A stretch of DNA of 64,000 bases from JAAUTT01 sp038213375 (GTDB lineage: Bacteria > Bacteroidota > Bacteroidia > Bacteroidales > JAAUTT01), in assembly GCA_038213375.1 (NCBI GenBank), contig JBBQTB010000021.1, positions 26,665 through 90,664 on the forward strand, given 5' to 3'. The notes beneath the pieces are model-generated. The model worked only from the letters and a program-made list of their open reading frames with translations, did no database searches and had not been told where the DNA came from. Each line of letters starts with the position of its first letter. Position 1 is the first letter of the stretch. Shown in pieces: positions 53,595 through 61,935 of the stretch. The translations under genes and the position numbers were made by a program.

Positions 53595-53864
53595 CTAATA
53601 TCTTGCCTCAAATGACGGATAATAAATAGCTTCTCCCTCGGAAATTGATATTTCCTCAACACTGGCAACCGGATGTCCGTTTTTACACCATTTTACAAAT
53701 TCAGCCAGAGCATCACTGTTGCCTTCCGCTTCAATATAAACTGAACCTTCAGGTTGATTTTTTACAAAACCTTTAATGCCCAAATATCTGGCTTGATGTT
53801 TTACTGAATTTCTATACCCTATACCTTGCACTCTCCCGGTTATTTTAATATTGTAGTGTTTCAT
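53595..53864 (-). CDS. Acylphosphatase
   Basis: Small enzyme of 89 residues hydrolysing acyl phosphates. The ferredoxin-like fold opens KHYNIKITGRVQGIGYRNSV, with the phosphate-cradle and catalytic Arg in GYR; the catalytic Asn is in GFVKNQPEGSVYIEAEG. ATG 53862-53864 gives the normal family length; an upstream in-frame start would add eight residues. It stands alone with 126 bp before the creatininase-family gene. Confidence 0.9.
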   Translation of the reverse strand: MKHYNIKITGRVQGIGYRNSVKHQARYLGIKGFVKNQPEGSVYIEAEGNSDALAEFVKWCKNGHPVASVEEISISEGEAIYYPSFEARY

Positions 53865-54117
53865 CAAATATCGTTTTTGACCTACCAAAATTAGCCAAAA
53901 AATGGTTCGTGTTTTGAATAATTATATTTTGCAACACTATTTTTACCCCTTCATTCCTAGCACTTTCAAATAATTTCATAGTTGTTTGGTAATAATATTC
54001 CGTCAAATAGTATTTAATTGGAAATATACTGCAACTTTTTATACCAAAATAATGTATACATGTATGTTTTATTATGATTTATCAGACTCCAATAATCAAA
54101 GACTTTAAGCTATTAAA

Positions 54118-56358
54118 ATGAGTTTTTTTAAGTTCAAATCAATTAGGGTTCGATTAATTTTCTTATTTTTAGTAATATTCATTCCGTTATTTTCATTAAT
54201 AATTTATACTTCTGTTGAGCAAAAGGGAAAGGCTCACGAATTGTCAATTGACAATGCTCAATGGATAGCCCAAAATTTAGCTGAACAGCAACAATTTGTC
54301 GAGAATAATATCAAACAGTTGCTCACTTTATTAAGTCATTTGCCTGAAATAAAAGATCTCGATACCATTCGTATTCATCGATTGTTTTCGGCAGTGCTTC
54401 GCCAAAATCCGTATTATGCATCATTATTACTTGTTAACTCCAAAGGGGAAATGATTATATCGGGTAACGGGAATAGCAGACTAAATATAAGTGATCGAAA
54501 ATATTTTTCAGATGTTCTTATCAATAAAAAATTTACTGCTGGTGAATATACAAAGGGCAGGCTAACAAGAAAGCCAGTAATACATTATGCTTTACCCGTG
54601 TTTAACTCCGACAGCACAATTAAAGCGATATTAGTTACTTCGTTTGATGTGAAATATTATGATAGTTTTATAAAATTGCCGGAATTTTCAAATGAAATTG
54701 TTTTTACATTTTTAGATCATAATGGTATAATATTGTATCACTCAGCTAATATTTCTATAACCAGTGGTTCAAAGGAACGTAAAGATATTTTAGAGTATTT
54801 TACGCATAATAAATCTGTTGGAACTTTTACAGCAATGGGAAATGACGGAATTAAACGACTGTATGGATTTAAACGATTAAAAGGGTCAAACAAAGATCCT
54901 TATATGTATATTTATGTGGGTATTCCTGAAAAAGTTGCATACGCTGATTATAATAATACACTGTATCGAAATACAATAATTATGTTATTAGTAGCTTTAA
55001 TAGTTGTTGTTTTGGCCTACATTTTTAGTACCCGTTATATTATTCAACCTATTGATCAGCTTTTAAAATCGGCCGATTTAATATCCGAAGGAAATTTAGA
55101 ATCTCAAACTGATTTAATCAAGTCATCCAGCGAACTGGGTAAGCTTAGTATCGCTATTGATCAAATGACCTCCAAACTTCGCGTCAGAGATTTGGAAAGG
55201 AAAAAAGTGGAAAAGGATTTAACTAAGCTAAAGGAGCGATTTGAGTTAGCCATTAATTCGGCAAATATTGGAATATGGGACTGGCACATTCGCAATAACT
55301 CATTAATTTGGGATAAAAACATGTTTGAGTTATATGGACTCTCTGCTGAAAATTTTGATTTTAATATGGAAAATTGGAAGCTACTAATACATCCATCTGA
55401 TTTAATTAAATTTAATGATCAATTTGCCGATGCAATCCGGTTACAAAGTCCATTTCGTAACGAGTTTCGTATTCAGCATTCAAAGTTGGGTATTAAGTAT
55501 ATAAGAATTTTTGCAGCTGTGATTTTAGATAAGGAAAAAAATCCCGTAAGATTAATCGGGGTTAATTGGGATATTACTGAACGTAAGAATCTTGAAAAGA
55601 AATTATATGAATCCAATGAAATAGTTGAAACCAAGTTTAAACTTAAATCAGCTTATCTTGCCAATATTAGTCACGAAATACGAACTCCTATTCATGGAAT
55701 CATCGGATTTACACAAATATTGAAAAGTAATAAAGTGACTCACACTGAGTTGATTCAATATCTTGATATTATTGAGATTAGCGGTAATAAATTGATGTTG
55801 ACGATGACAAATATTATTGATTTTCAGCTTTTGGAAGCTGGACAGTTAAAGTTGATCCACACTGATTCTTCAATTTCTGAAATTTTTGCTGATGTTTACC
55901 AAACCCTGCAACGAAATTCCGATAAAACAAAAACAAACTGTTGTTTAATATTAGATTCGAATAATGTAGATTTTAAATTATCAATTGATAAGCAGCGAGT
56001 TACACAAATTTTAATTACGATCATAGAACATCTTAAAGAAATAAATAAAAATTGCGAGTTGCACCTTGGTTGGGAAGTAGAGCAAAATGAACTAAATTGT
56101 TACGTAAAAGTTGTTACTAAAAATACCGAAAATATTCAGAATGGTTTATTTGAAATAAGTAATTCAAATGTAAATACAAATGATAATAATTTGGAGGGTT
56201 TGAGTTTGGCACTAAGTAATAGTTTAGCTGAATACATGGGCGGAAAAATTTCGGTCGTCACTATACAGGGTACTTTTTGCATCAACCTAAGTTTACCTTT
56301 TGAAAATGGTAAAGTGTTTAATCATCAAAATTCGGAACAAAACCAATTACTTGCATGA
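54118..56358 (+). CDS. dCache-HAMP-PAS histidine kinase with degenerate ATPase domain
   Basis: Membrane sensor of 746 residues. TM1 (about 11-31), an extracytoplasmic double-Cache-like domain (about 35-280, with LLLVNSKGEMIISG and DRKYFSDVL), TM2 (about 288-308), HAMP, then a PAS domain with a PAC end (RLIGVNWDITERKNLEKKL). HisKA is intact with His519 in ANISHEIRTPIHGIIGF. The following HATPase region has lost its motifs: the N box reads ILITIIEHLKEI, no DxGxG box is found, and the GTGLGL box reads EGLSLAL. It ought to be unable to bind ATP normally. It converges on, and overlaps by 12 bp, a single-domain response regulator. Confidence 0.88.
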   Translation: MSFFKFKSIRVRLIFLFLVIFIPLFSLIIYTSVEQKGKAHELSIDNAQWIAQNLAEQQQFVENNIKQLLTLLSHLPEIKDLDTIRIHRLFSAVLRQNPYYASLLLVNSKGEMIISGNGNSRLNISDRKYFSDVLINKKFTAGEYTKGRLTRKPVIHYALPVFNSDSTIKAILVTSFDVKYYDSFIKLPEFSNEIVFTFLDHNGIILYHSANISITSGSKERKDILEYFTHNKSVGTFTAMGNDGIKRLYGFKRLKGSNKDPYMYIYVGIPEKVAYADYNNTLYRNTIIMLLVALIVVVLAYIFSTRYIIQPIDQLLKSADLISEGNLESQTDLIKSSSELGKLSIAIDQMTSKLRVRDLERKKVEKDLTKLKERFELAINSANIGIWDWHIRNNSLIWDKNMFELYGLSAENFDFNMENWKLLIHPSDLIKFNDQFADAIRLQSPFRNEFRIQHSKLGIKYIRIFAAVILDKEKNPVRLIGVNWDITERKNLEKKLYESNEIVETKFKLKSAYLANISHEIRTPIHGIIGFTQILKSNKVTHTELIQYLDIIEISGNKLMLTMTNIIDFQLLEAGQLKLIHTDSSISEIFADVYQTLQRNSDKTKTNCCLILDSNNVDFKLSIDKQRVTQILITIIEHLKEINKNCELHLGWEVEQNELNCYVKVVTKNTENIQNGLFEISNSNVNTNDNNLEGLSLALSNSLAEYMGGKISVVTIQGTFCINLSLPFENGKVFNHQNSEQNQLLA

Positions 56359-56754
56359 ACCAAGTAGTTCTTCAGGCGCAAGATATTTATCAATTGTTGA
56401 TAATAGTAGTCTATGGTTAATTGGTTTAGTAAGATAATCATTACAGCCGGCTTTTAAACACTTATTTTTATCCTCTGACATTGCATATGCGGTTTGCGCA
56501 ATAATTGGAACGTTTGGATCAATTTCCCTTATTTTTTTTGCTGCAGTTAAACCATCCATTTCCGGCATTTTTATATCCATTAATATCAAATTAATGTCTT
56601 TGTTCTGTTTAAATTGATTAATTACTTCTATACCACTTTTAGCCCAAAGTAACTTGGCTTTGGTGTCTTCCAAAATAGCTTCAATAAATAAAAAATTAGT
56701 TTCTTCGTCCTCAGCTATTAATATTTTTTTCCGCTCCCAATTGTAATTATCCAT
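56347..56754 (-). CDS. Single-domain response regulator (receiver only)
   Basis: Receiver domain of about 135 residues with no output domain. Acidic pair in ILIAEDEETN, phospho-acceptor Asp in LILMDIKMPEMDG, Thr in IIAQTAYA and Lys in YLTKPI are all present, so it should be phosphorylated. The group resembles the receivers that accompany hybrid histidine kinases (phosphorelay). ATG 56752-56754 is used; the longer frame starts at TTG. Its 3' end overlaps that of the kinase gene on the other strand. It could be a phosphate sink or a phosphorelay intermediate for it. Confidence 0.88.
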   Translation of the reverse strand: MDNYNWERKKILIAEDEETNFLFIEAILEDTKAKLLWAKSGIEVINQFKQNKDINLILMDIKMPEMDGLTAAKKIREIDPNVPIIAQTAYAMSEDKNKCLKAGCNDYLTKPINHRLLLSTIDKYLAPEELLGSCK

Positions 56755-56896
56755 CCTTAATCCCAATTAGATTTTCCCATTTATCAAACATTATTATTAC
56801 AATACTTCGGTAAATTTTTATATAAATAAATGATTATCAATAAAATAAGTTTTAAAAATAGGTTATAAACTTATAAATAAGTATCTTAAAAGATTA

Positions 56897-58130
56897 TTCC
56901 GTAATTTTTTAAGGATAATCCCTAAGGTTAGTAAAATTGTTAAGTGTCAAATTCACAGTATATTAAACAGTAAAGTCTTTATTAAGCTGAATAAGCCATG
57001 CAAAGATTTTATAGTCAGCGTTCTTTGGCATATTTTGAGTATCAAAGGTAAAATTAATTTTTTGCAATTGGGGAGGTTTAGTCAATATAGCGAACAAACC
57101 TATCGAAACCAGTTCGAGAAGGAGTTTTGATTTATTATCGTTTAACAAAACGCTTATAAACCAAGTTGCCTCTTCCGAACGAATAGTAGCACTTGACCCG
57201 AGTTATATCCCAAAAGCTGGCAAATCAACATATGGCAGGGGCAGATATTGGTCGGGTGTTGCCAAAGCAGCAAAATGGGGATTGGATATTTGCGGGTTTG
57301 CCGTGGTGGATATTGTCCACAATACCGCCTTGCACCTAAATGCCTGGTAAACACCATCGGCTGCCGAATTGGTGAAAAAAGGCTTGAACCTTTTAACGTA
57401 TTATGCGAGCCTTGTGACTAAAAACGCAAAAAAGTTTAAAGAGTTTTCTGACTATATGGTGGCCGATGCCTATTTCTCCAAAAAGCCTTTTGTTGATGCA
57501 ATACTTTCATCCAGCTTACATTTTATTAGCCGTTTGAGGGACGATAGCGTAATGAAGTATAAGTACACCGGCGAGCCGACAGGTAAAAAAGGGGCACCTA
57601 AAAAGTTCAATGGGAAAGTGGATGTTAAAAACATCGATACCAACTATTTCTCATTGGAGCTTTGCATTGAAGAAATTAAAATCTATTCCGCAATTGTTTA
57701 CTCCAAAGCTTTCAAAAGAGATATAAAGTTGGCTATTGCCATTTTCTCTAAGGATGGGAAAGAGATGGCTCGAAAACTATATTTCTCAACCGATTTGAAA
57801 CAGGAGGGCAAACAAATTGTCCGGTTTTATCGGTCACGTTTTCAAGTAGAATTTTTATATCGTGATGCAAAGCAATTTACAGGACTTACTTCCTGTCAAG
57901 CCCGCGGTAAAAATAAGCTTGATTTCCATTTTAACGCTGCACTTACCGTAATAAATTTAGCCAAACAAGATTGGCTGGCCAACAGAAATGGAATTGCAAA
58001 ACCGTTCTCAATGTCTAACTATAAAACATTATATAACAATACTTTGATGCTCGAACGATTTATGTGCATGTTCGCTATCAACCCGTACACTGCAAAAAAT
58101 CAAAAAAATGTCAAAGAACTATTGTATTAA
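56897..58130 (+). pseudogene. Broken IS4-type DDE transposase
   Basis: Reading through two lesions restores one long product. An N-terminal part (about 56903 on: RIIPKVSKIVK, KINFLQLGRFSQYSEQTYRN) ends at a frameshift in a TTTT run at 57125-57128 that makes TGA at 57128-57130. After a one-base shift the frame continues with the first Asp in ALDPSYIPKAGKST to an in-frame TAA at 57348-57350 (probably once CAA), then runs on to 58130. The second Asp is in MVADAYFSKK. The IS4 YREK motif is present as Y-x2-R-x3-E-x6-K in FYRSRFQVEFLYRDAK. The 253-codon frame from GTG 57369 is thus only the 3' part. No terminal inverted repeats could be recognised. Confidence 0.88.
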
Positions 58131-58358
58131 TGATATAAATATAAATATTTGCCCCAATATAAATAGCTATAATGCATTATTTATATTTTATTTTCTGAAA
58201 TAAAATCATACAAAAATAGATAGACGGTTAAGTTAGGGGAATTCAATCATATTAAAATAAAGACCAGAAGCTAGAAATATCGAAAATCAGCATTTGTTTA
58301 TTGAAAAAAGCAATCTTAAATCCACTTTAATAAGTCGACAAGGCAAAAAGGTTGTCTA
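58131..58358. other. AT-rich gap between two IS remnants
   Basis: No complete gene. Bases 58261-58398 are open in one plus-strand frame without a start codon (ending at TAG 58399) and encode a short piece containing LISRQGKKVVYCSTREEVY. I cannot assign it; it may be a remnant of a displaced gene. Confidence 0.35.
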
Positions 58359-58811
58359 TTGCAGCACCCGCGAGGAGGTTTACTGCCAACTACAAAAATA
58401 GGAGCATTGATATATAAGCTTGTAGGTCTTTTTGATGAAAGGAACAGTAAATATTACCCGGTTTTAAAACGGGTGTTTGAGGAACAGTTCAAAACAGAGG
58501 TTCAAAACAAGATTGAATTACGTTCAAAGGAAGAAATCAAATGCGATAGCGTGCAGTCAACGCACGACACCGATTGCAGCTACCGCAAAAAAGAGGACCA
58601 GCAGGTAAAGGGCTATAGTGTAATCGTTACCGAAACCTGTGATTACAACTCACTTAGTTTGATAACCCACATACAAGTGGCTCCAGTCAATGCTCCCGAT
58701 GATATTTATGTAAGCGAACGCACCATTGATGTATATATCCGTAAGTTACGGGAAAAGCTTGGCGGCAGAAGAATCAAAACAATTAAGGGTGTAGGATATA
58801 AGTTCGACTAA
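58359..58811 (+). pseudogene. Chimeric remnant: transposase fragment joined to the C-terminus of a PhoB-like response regulator
   Basis: The open frame has two unrelated halves. Residues up to about 115 are an internal piece of a second DDE transposase: VLKRVFEEQFKT and HDTDCSYRKKEDQQVKGYS followed by VTETCD and LITHIQVAPV, typical of IS1182-like/DDE_Tnp_1 elements. From about residue 116 the sequence is DDIYVSERTIDVYIRKLREK and KTIKGVGYKFD, the last third of an OmpR/PhoB winged-helix domain including the recognition helix and C-terminal hairpin. The receiver domain and the start of the wing are gone. The apparent start is TTG and has no meaning. Stop at 58811, about 95 bp before the TonB receptor. 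Confidence 0.85.
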
Positions 58812-58813
58812 AT

Positions 58814-58880
58814 TTAAGATTCTCTTCATGTATTGTTAACATCCGTTTAAGATATAGGTAATCTTAATATCATTCTTTTG
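58814..58880 (+). promoter_or_regulatory. Pho-box-like 11-bp array and -7 element before the TonB receptor
   Basis: Hexamers at 58814 (TTAAGA), 58825 (TTCATG), 58836 (TTAACA), 58847 (TTAAGA) and 58858 (GTAATC) are spaced exactly 11 bp. Twenty bases after the 58847-58852 hexamer comes TTCTTTTG (58873-58880), a near match to TAnnTTTG, 27 nt before the ATG. The array begins 3 bp after the stop of the truncated regulator. Confidence 0.6.
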
Positions 58881-58906
58881 TATCCGTAAATATAAATGAT
58901 AATTAT

Positions 58907-61759
58907 ATGGTGCAAAATACACGTACAAATTTAGTTCGTTATCAAAAAGTTATTATAATAATGTTGTTTTGTTTGGTTTCCGCCAGATTATTAGCTCAAA
59001 CCGGATCACTTGAAGGTTTTGTTCTTGATAAGTCCAGCAATGTGGCATTAATTGGCGCAACCGTTTCAGTAGATGGTACCTCACAAGCTACGATTTCCGA
59101 TGTCGACGGTCGTTATCGCCTGACAAATGTGAAGGCAGGATTTCACTTTTTAAAGGTTACCTATATGGGATATATCGATTCCAAAATTGAAAATGTACAA
59201 ATATTTGCCAATAAAACCATTCAGATAAACGCCATGTTAGCTGAATCGGAAATAGCTATTGAGGAAGTTACAGTAAGTACGAAACGTCGTGCAGGATCAG
59301 AGGCTTCCATGATTAGCGCCATTAAAGCAAGCCAGCTGGTAACAAGTGGTATCTCCAGCTCGCAAATTCAAAAATCGCAGGATAAGGATGCTTCCGAAGT
59401 CATCCGACGGGTTCCGGGTGTAACTATAAACGACGATCGGTTTGTAATTGTAAGAGGATTAAACCAACGATACAACAATGTATGGTTAAATAATTCGTCT
59501 ACCCCAAGCAGTGAGGCAGATGTCAGAGCTTTTTCATTCGATGTCATCCCCAGTGGGATGATTGATAATTTAACGGTTTATAAATCGGGGGCTCCTGAAT
59601 TACCTGCTGATTTCTCCGGAGGGTTTATTAATATAGTAACCAAAAACATACCGGATACCTCTTTTATAGCCATTGATTATTTAACCGGCTATAGAGGCAG
59701 CACTACGTTTAAAGATTTCAAGAGTTTCCAGGGTGGAAAACTGGACTGGCTGGCCATTGACGATGGTACACGCGCTTTGCCAACAGGGTTTCCTTCAGAT
59801 TGGTCAAATGTAGAAAGTAATGCAGCCCAAATGAATAGTTTAACAAAGAAATTTCAAAACACCTATGCTATCTCTGCAAATAAAGCAAGACCCGATCAAA
59901 AAATTGGTATAACCCTCGCGAAAAGGATGAAGCTTGGGAAAGTAATTATTGGAAATATGACGGTATTGAATTACAGCAATTCTAATAAATGCTACTCCAA
60001 TAATAATAATGCTTTTGCTACTTATAATACCGATTATGATACATTAACTTACAAATATAAATACGTAGATCGGGTGTATTGCAATAATATAAGCTGGAGT
60101 ATACTTCATAACTGGGGTTTTGTTTTTAATGACCGGAATAAAATTGAATTTCGGAATATATTTAATCAGAATGGTTTTACACGAACTAGTGTAAGAGAAG
60201 GCCAGTTTCTTGAAAACTTCCGTGATGAACGATCCTTCCAGGAACGGTTTATGAGCCGCACAACATATAGTGGACAATTGGGAGGAGAACATTCTTTCAG
60301 GCAGGGGGTAACAAAACTGAACTGGGGACTGGGGTATTCTTTGGCAAACAGGGATGAACCCGACAGAAAGGTAATGGTATCTTCAAAAGACGAAAATACA
60401 GGCAAATATCAATTTATTATCAACCAGGGTAATCCTCAGCCAAATTTTGCAGGGCGTTTTTATCAAAAAACTATTGAAACTATTCTTTCATCAAGCATAA
60501 ATTTCGAGCATAAATTTGCATTGAATATGATCGTGCCTACCCTTAAAGCAGGATACTTTGGTGAATTTAAAAACAGGGAATTTACAGCCCGAAATATTGG
60601 ATATATTACTGGAAGCCAGTTCTCAACCTACCCGGACAGTATTCTATATTTGCCTGTAGATAAGATTTTTAATCAGGAAAATCTTGATTACAATTCTAAA
60701 ATTTCCATCGCTGAACAAACTAACAAATCAGACTCGTATTCAGCCAACAACAGGTTGTTTGCCGGATATATTGCTTTAAACATCCCTTTGTTTTATAAAT
60801 TTAATATCTATGGGGGTATCCGTGCTGAACATAACGATCTGAACTTGTCAAGCTTTAAGCAGGACCAACCTGATGTTCCTGTAAAGGTCAATAACAAAAA
60901 ACTGAATCTGTTTCCATCGGCCAATGTCAGCTTCAATATCACACGAAAAACCTTACTTCGCTTAGCCTACGGACGTTCGGTAAACAGACCGGAGTTCAGG
61001 GAAATAGCTCCTTATTATTTTATCGATTTTGAACGCAACGCTAGTTTTAGAGGAAATCCCTCATTAAAAGATGCAGATATTCAAAATATTGATTTAAGGT
61101 TTGAGCATTATCCTGCCAATGGAGAAACTTTTTCTTTCGCCTTTTTTTATAAAAAGTTTGTCAATCCAATAGAAGCGGTAATTTCCAACGAAGGAAGTGG
61201 AAAATCATTCACATTTGCAAATGCAGCAGGTGCGGTGAATTATGGAGTTGAGCTGGATATTCGCAAAGTATTATCCAATCAGGGATTTTTACAAAATTTT
61301 AGTGTTGTAGCCAATGGATCGTTAATTAAAAGCCTTGTGATGTTTGAAGGCGATGAAAAGTTAAAATCGCACAACCGGCCTTTGCAGGGTCAATCTCCTT
61401 ATATTGCTAATGTTGGGTTGTTTTTTAATAAGGCCAATACAGGATTAACAATAAGTGCTTTATATAATGTCATAGGGAAACGGATTTATGCCGTAGGTAT
61501 TGTAAATCAAAATAATGATTCTGATATTCCTGACGAATATGAAATGCCACGTAACATTATCGATTTTACCATTGTCAAAAAAATAGGCCGTCTTGTTGAA
61601 ATTAAGTTAGGAATAAAGGATTTGCTAAACCAACCGGTAGAGTACAGACAAATATTTTCCTTTACAAATAAGAATGGTGCAGCACAGGAAAGAAGTGGCA
61701 ACACAAATTATTACCATCCCGGTTCAGTTTATTCCATTGGAGTTTCATTGAAATTTTAA
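58907..61759 (+). CDS. TonB-dependent outer-membrane receptor
   Basis: Receptor of 950 residues. Signal peptide ending LLAQ (about 31), a carboxypeptidase-regulatory-like domain (about 34-115: GSLEGFVLDKSSN, DVDGRYRLTNVKAGFH), plug domain (about 145-255: SEVIRRVPGVTINDD, FIVRGLNQRYNNVWLNN) and a 22-strand barrel ending in Phe (YSIGVSLKF). There is no SusD partner, so it is not a classical polysaccharide SusCD pair. The only companion is the Ig-like/beta-helix lipoprotein 176 bp downstream. The Pho-box-like array upstream suggests induction by phosphate shortage; the ligand could be a phosphorylated compound. Ligand assignment is inference. Confidence 0.9.
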   Translation: MVQNTRTNLVRYQKVIIIMLFCLVSARLLAQTGSLEGFVLDKSSNVALIGATVSVDGTSQATISDVDGRYRLTNVKAGFHFLKVTYMGYIDSKIENVQIFANKTIQINAMLAESEIAIEEVTVSTKRRAGSEASMISAIKASQLVTSGISSSQIQKSQDKDASEVIRRVPGVTINDDRFVIVRGLNQRYNNVWLNNSSTPSSEADVRAFSFDVIPSGMIDNLTVYKSGAPELPADFSGGFINIVTKNIPDTSFIAIDYLTGYRGSTTFKDFKSFQGGKLDWLAIDDGTRALPTGFPSDWSNVESNAAQMNSLTKKFQNTYAISANKARPDQKIGITLAKRMKLGKVIIGNMTVLNYSNSNKCYSNNNNAFATYNTDYDTLTYKYKYVDRVYCNNISWSILHNWGFVFNDRNKIEFRNIFNQNGFTRTSVREGQFLENFRDERSFQERFMSRTTYSGQLGGEHSFRQGVTKLNWGLGYSLANRDEPDRKVMVSSKDENTGKYQFIINQGNPQPNFAGRFYQKTIETILSSSINFEHKFALNMIVPTLKAGYFGEFKNREFTARNIGYITGSQFSTYPDSILYLPVDKIFNQENLDYNSKISIAEQTNKSDSYSANNRLFAGYIALNIPLFYKFNIYGGIRAEHNDLNLSSFKQDQPDVPVKVNNKKLNLFPSANVSFNITRKTLLRLAYGRSVNRPEFREIAPYYFIDFERNASFRGNPSLKDADIQNIDLRFEHYPANGETFSFAFFYKKFVNPIEAVISNEGSGKSFTFANAAGAVNYGVELDIRKVLSNQGFLQNFSVVANGSLIKSLVMFEGDEKLKSHNRPLQGQSPYIANVGLFFNKANTGLTISALYNVIGKRIYAVGIVNQNNDSDIPDEYEMPRNIIDFTIVKKIGRLVEIKLGIKDLLNQPVEYRQIFSFTNKNGAAQERSGNTNYYHPGSVYSIGVSLKF

Positions 61760-61788
61760 ATTGTAGGGTTGTGTTGTTCTAGTACATG

Positions 61789-61816
61789 TTAACGGAATCT
61801 TAAATTATAGGTTAAC
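61789..61816 (+). promoter_or_regulatory. Distal Pho-box-like repeat before the beta-helix lipoprotein
   Basis: TTAACG (61789), TTAAAT (61800) and GTTAAC (61811) at 11-bp spacing. The block TGTTAAC-N6-TTAA-N2-TATAGGT is shared with the region 58834-58859 upstream of the TonB receptor. Confidence 0.5.
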
Positions 61817-61841
61817 TACCTGACAATTAATACCAATAAAT

Positions 61842-61897
61842 TTAAGAATAAGTTAATTTATGATTAACAATTACATCATCTTATAAAAGTTCATTTG
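61842..61897 (+). promoter_or_regulatory. Proximal Pho-box-like array and -7 element before the beta-helix lipoprotein
   Basis: TTAAGA (61842), TTAATT (61853) and TTAACA (61864) at exact 11-bp spacing. Twenty bases after the last hexamer is TTCATTTG (61890-61897), a near match to TAnnTTTG. The 20-base gap equals that in front of the TonB receptor. Confidence 0.62.
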
Positions 61898-61935
61898 TAT
61901 TAATTAATTAAATTCTAAATCTAAAATCATCACGT

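Noticed and set aside
57154..57357. Minus-strand open frame of 67 codons
   Set aside because: It lies opposite the transposase pseudogene, where the plus-strand frame gives a clear DDE transposase sequence.
58359..58811. A new transcription factor with a novel N-terminal domain
   Set aside because: The N-terminal half is a transposase fragment and the apparent start is an arbitrary TTG, so this is a fusion remnant.
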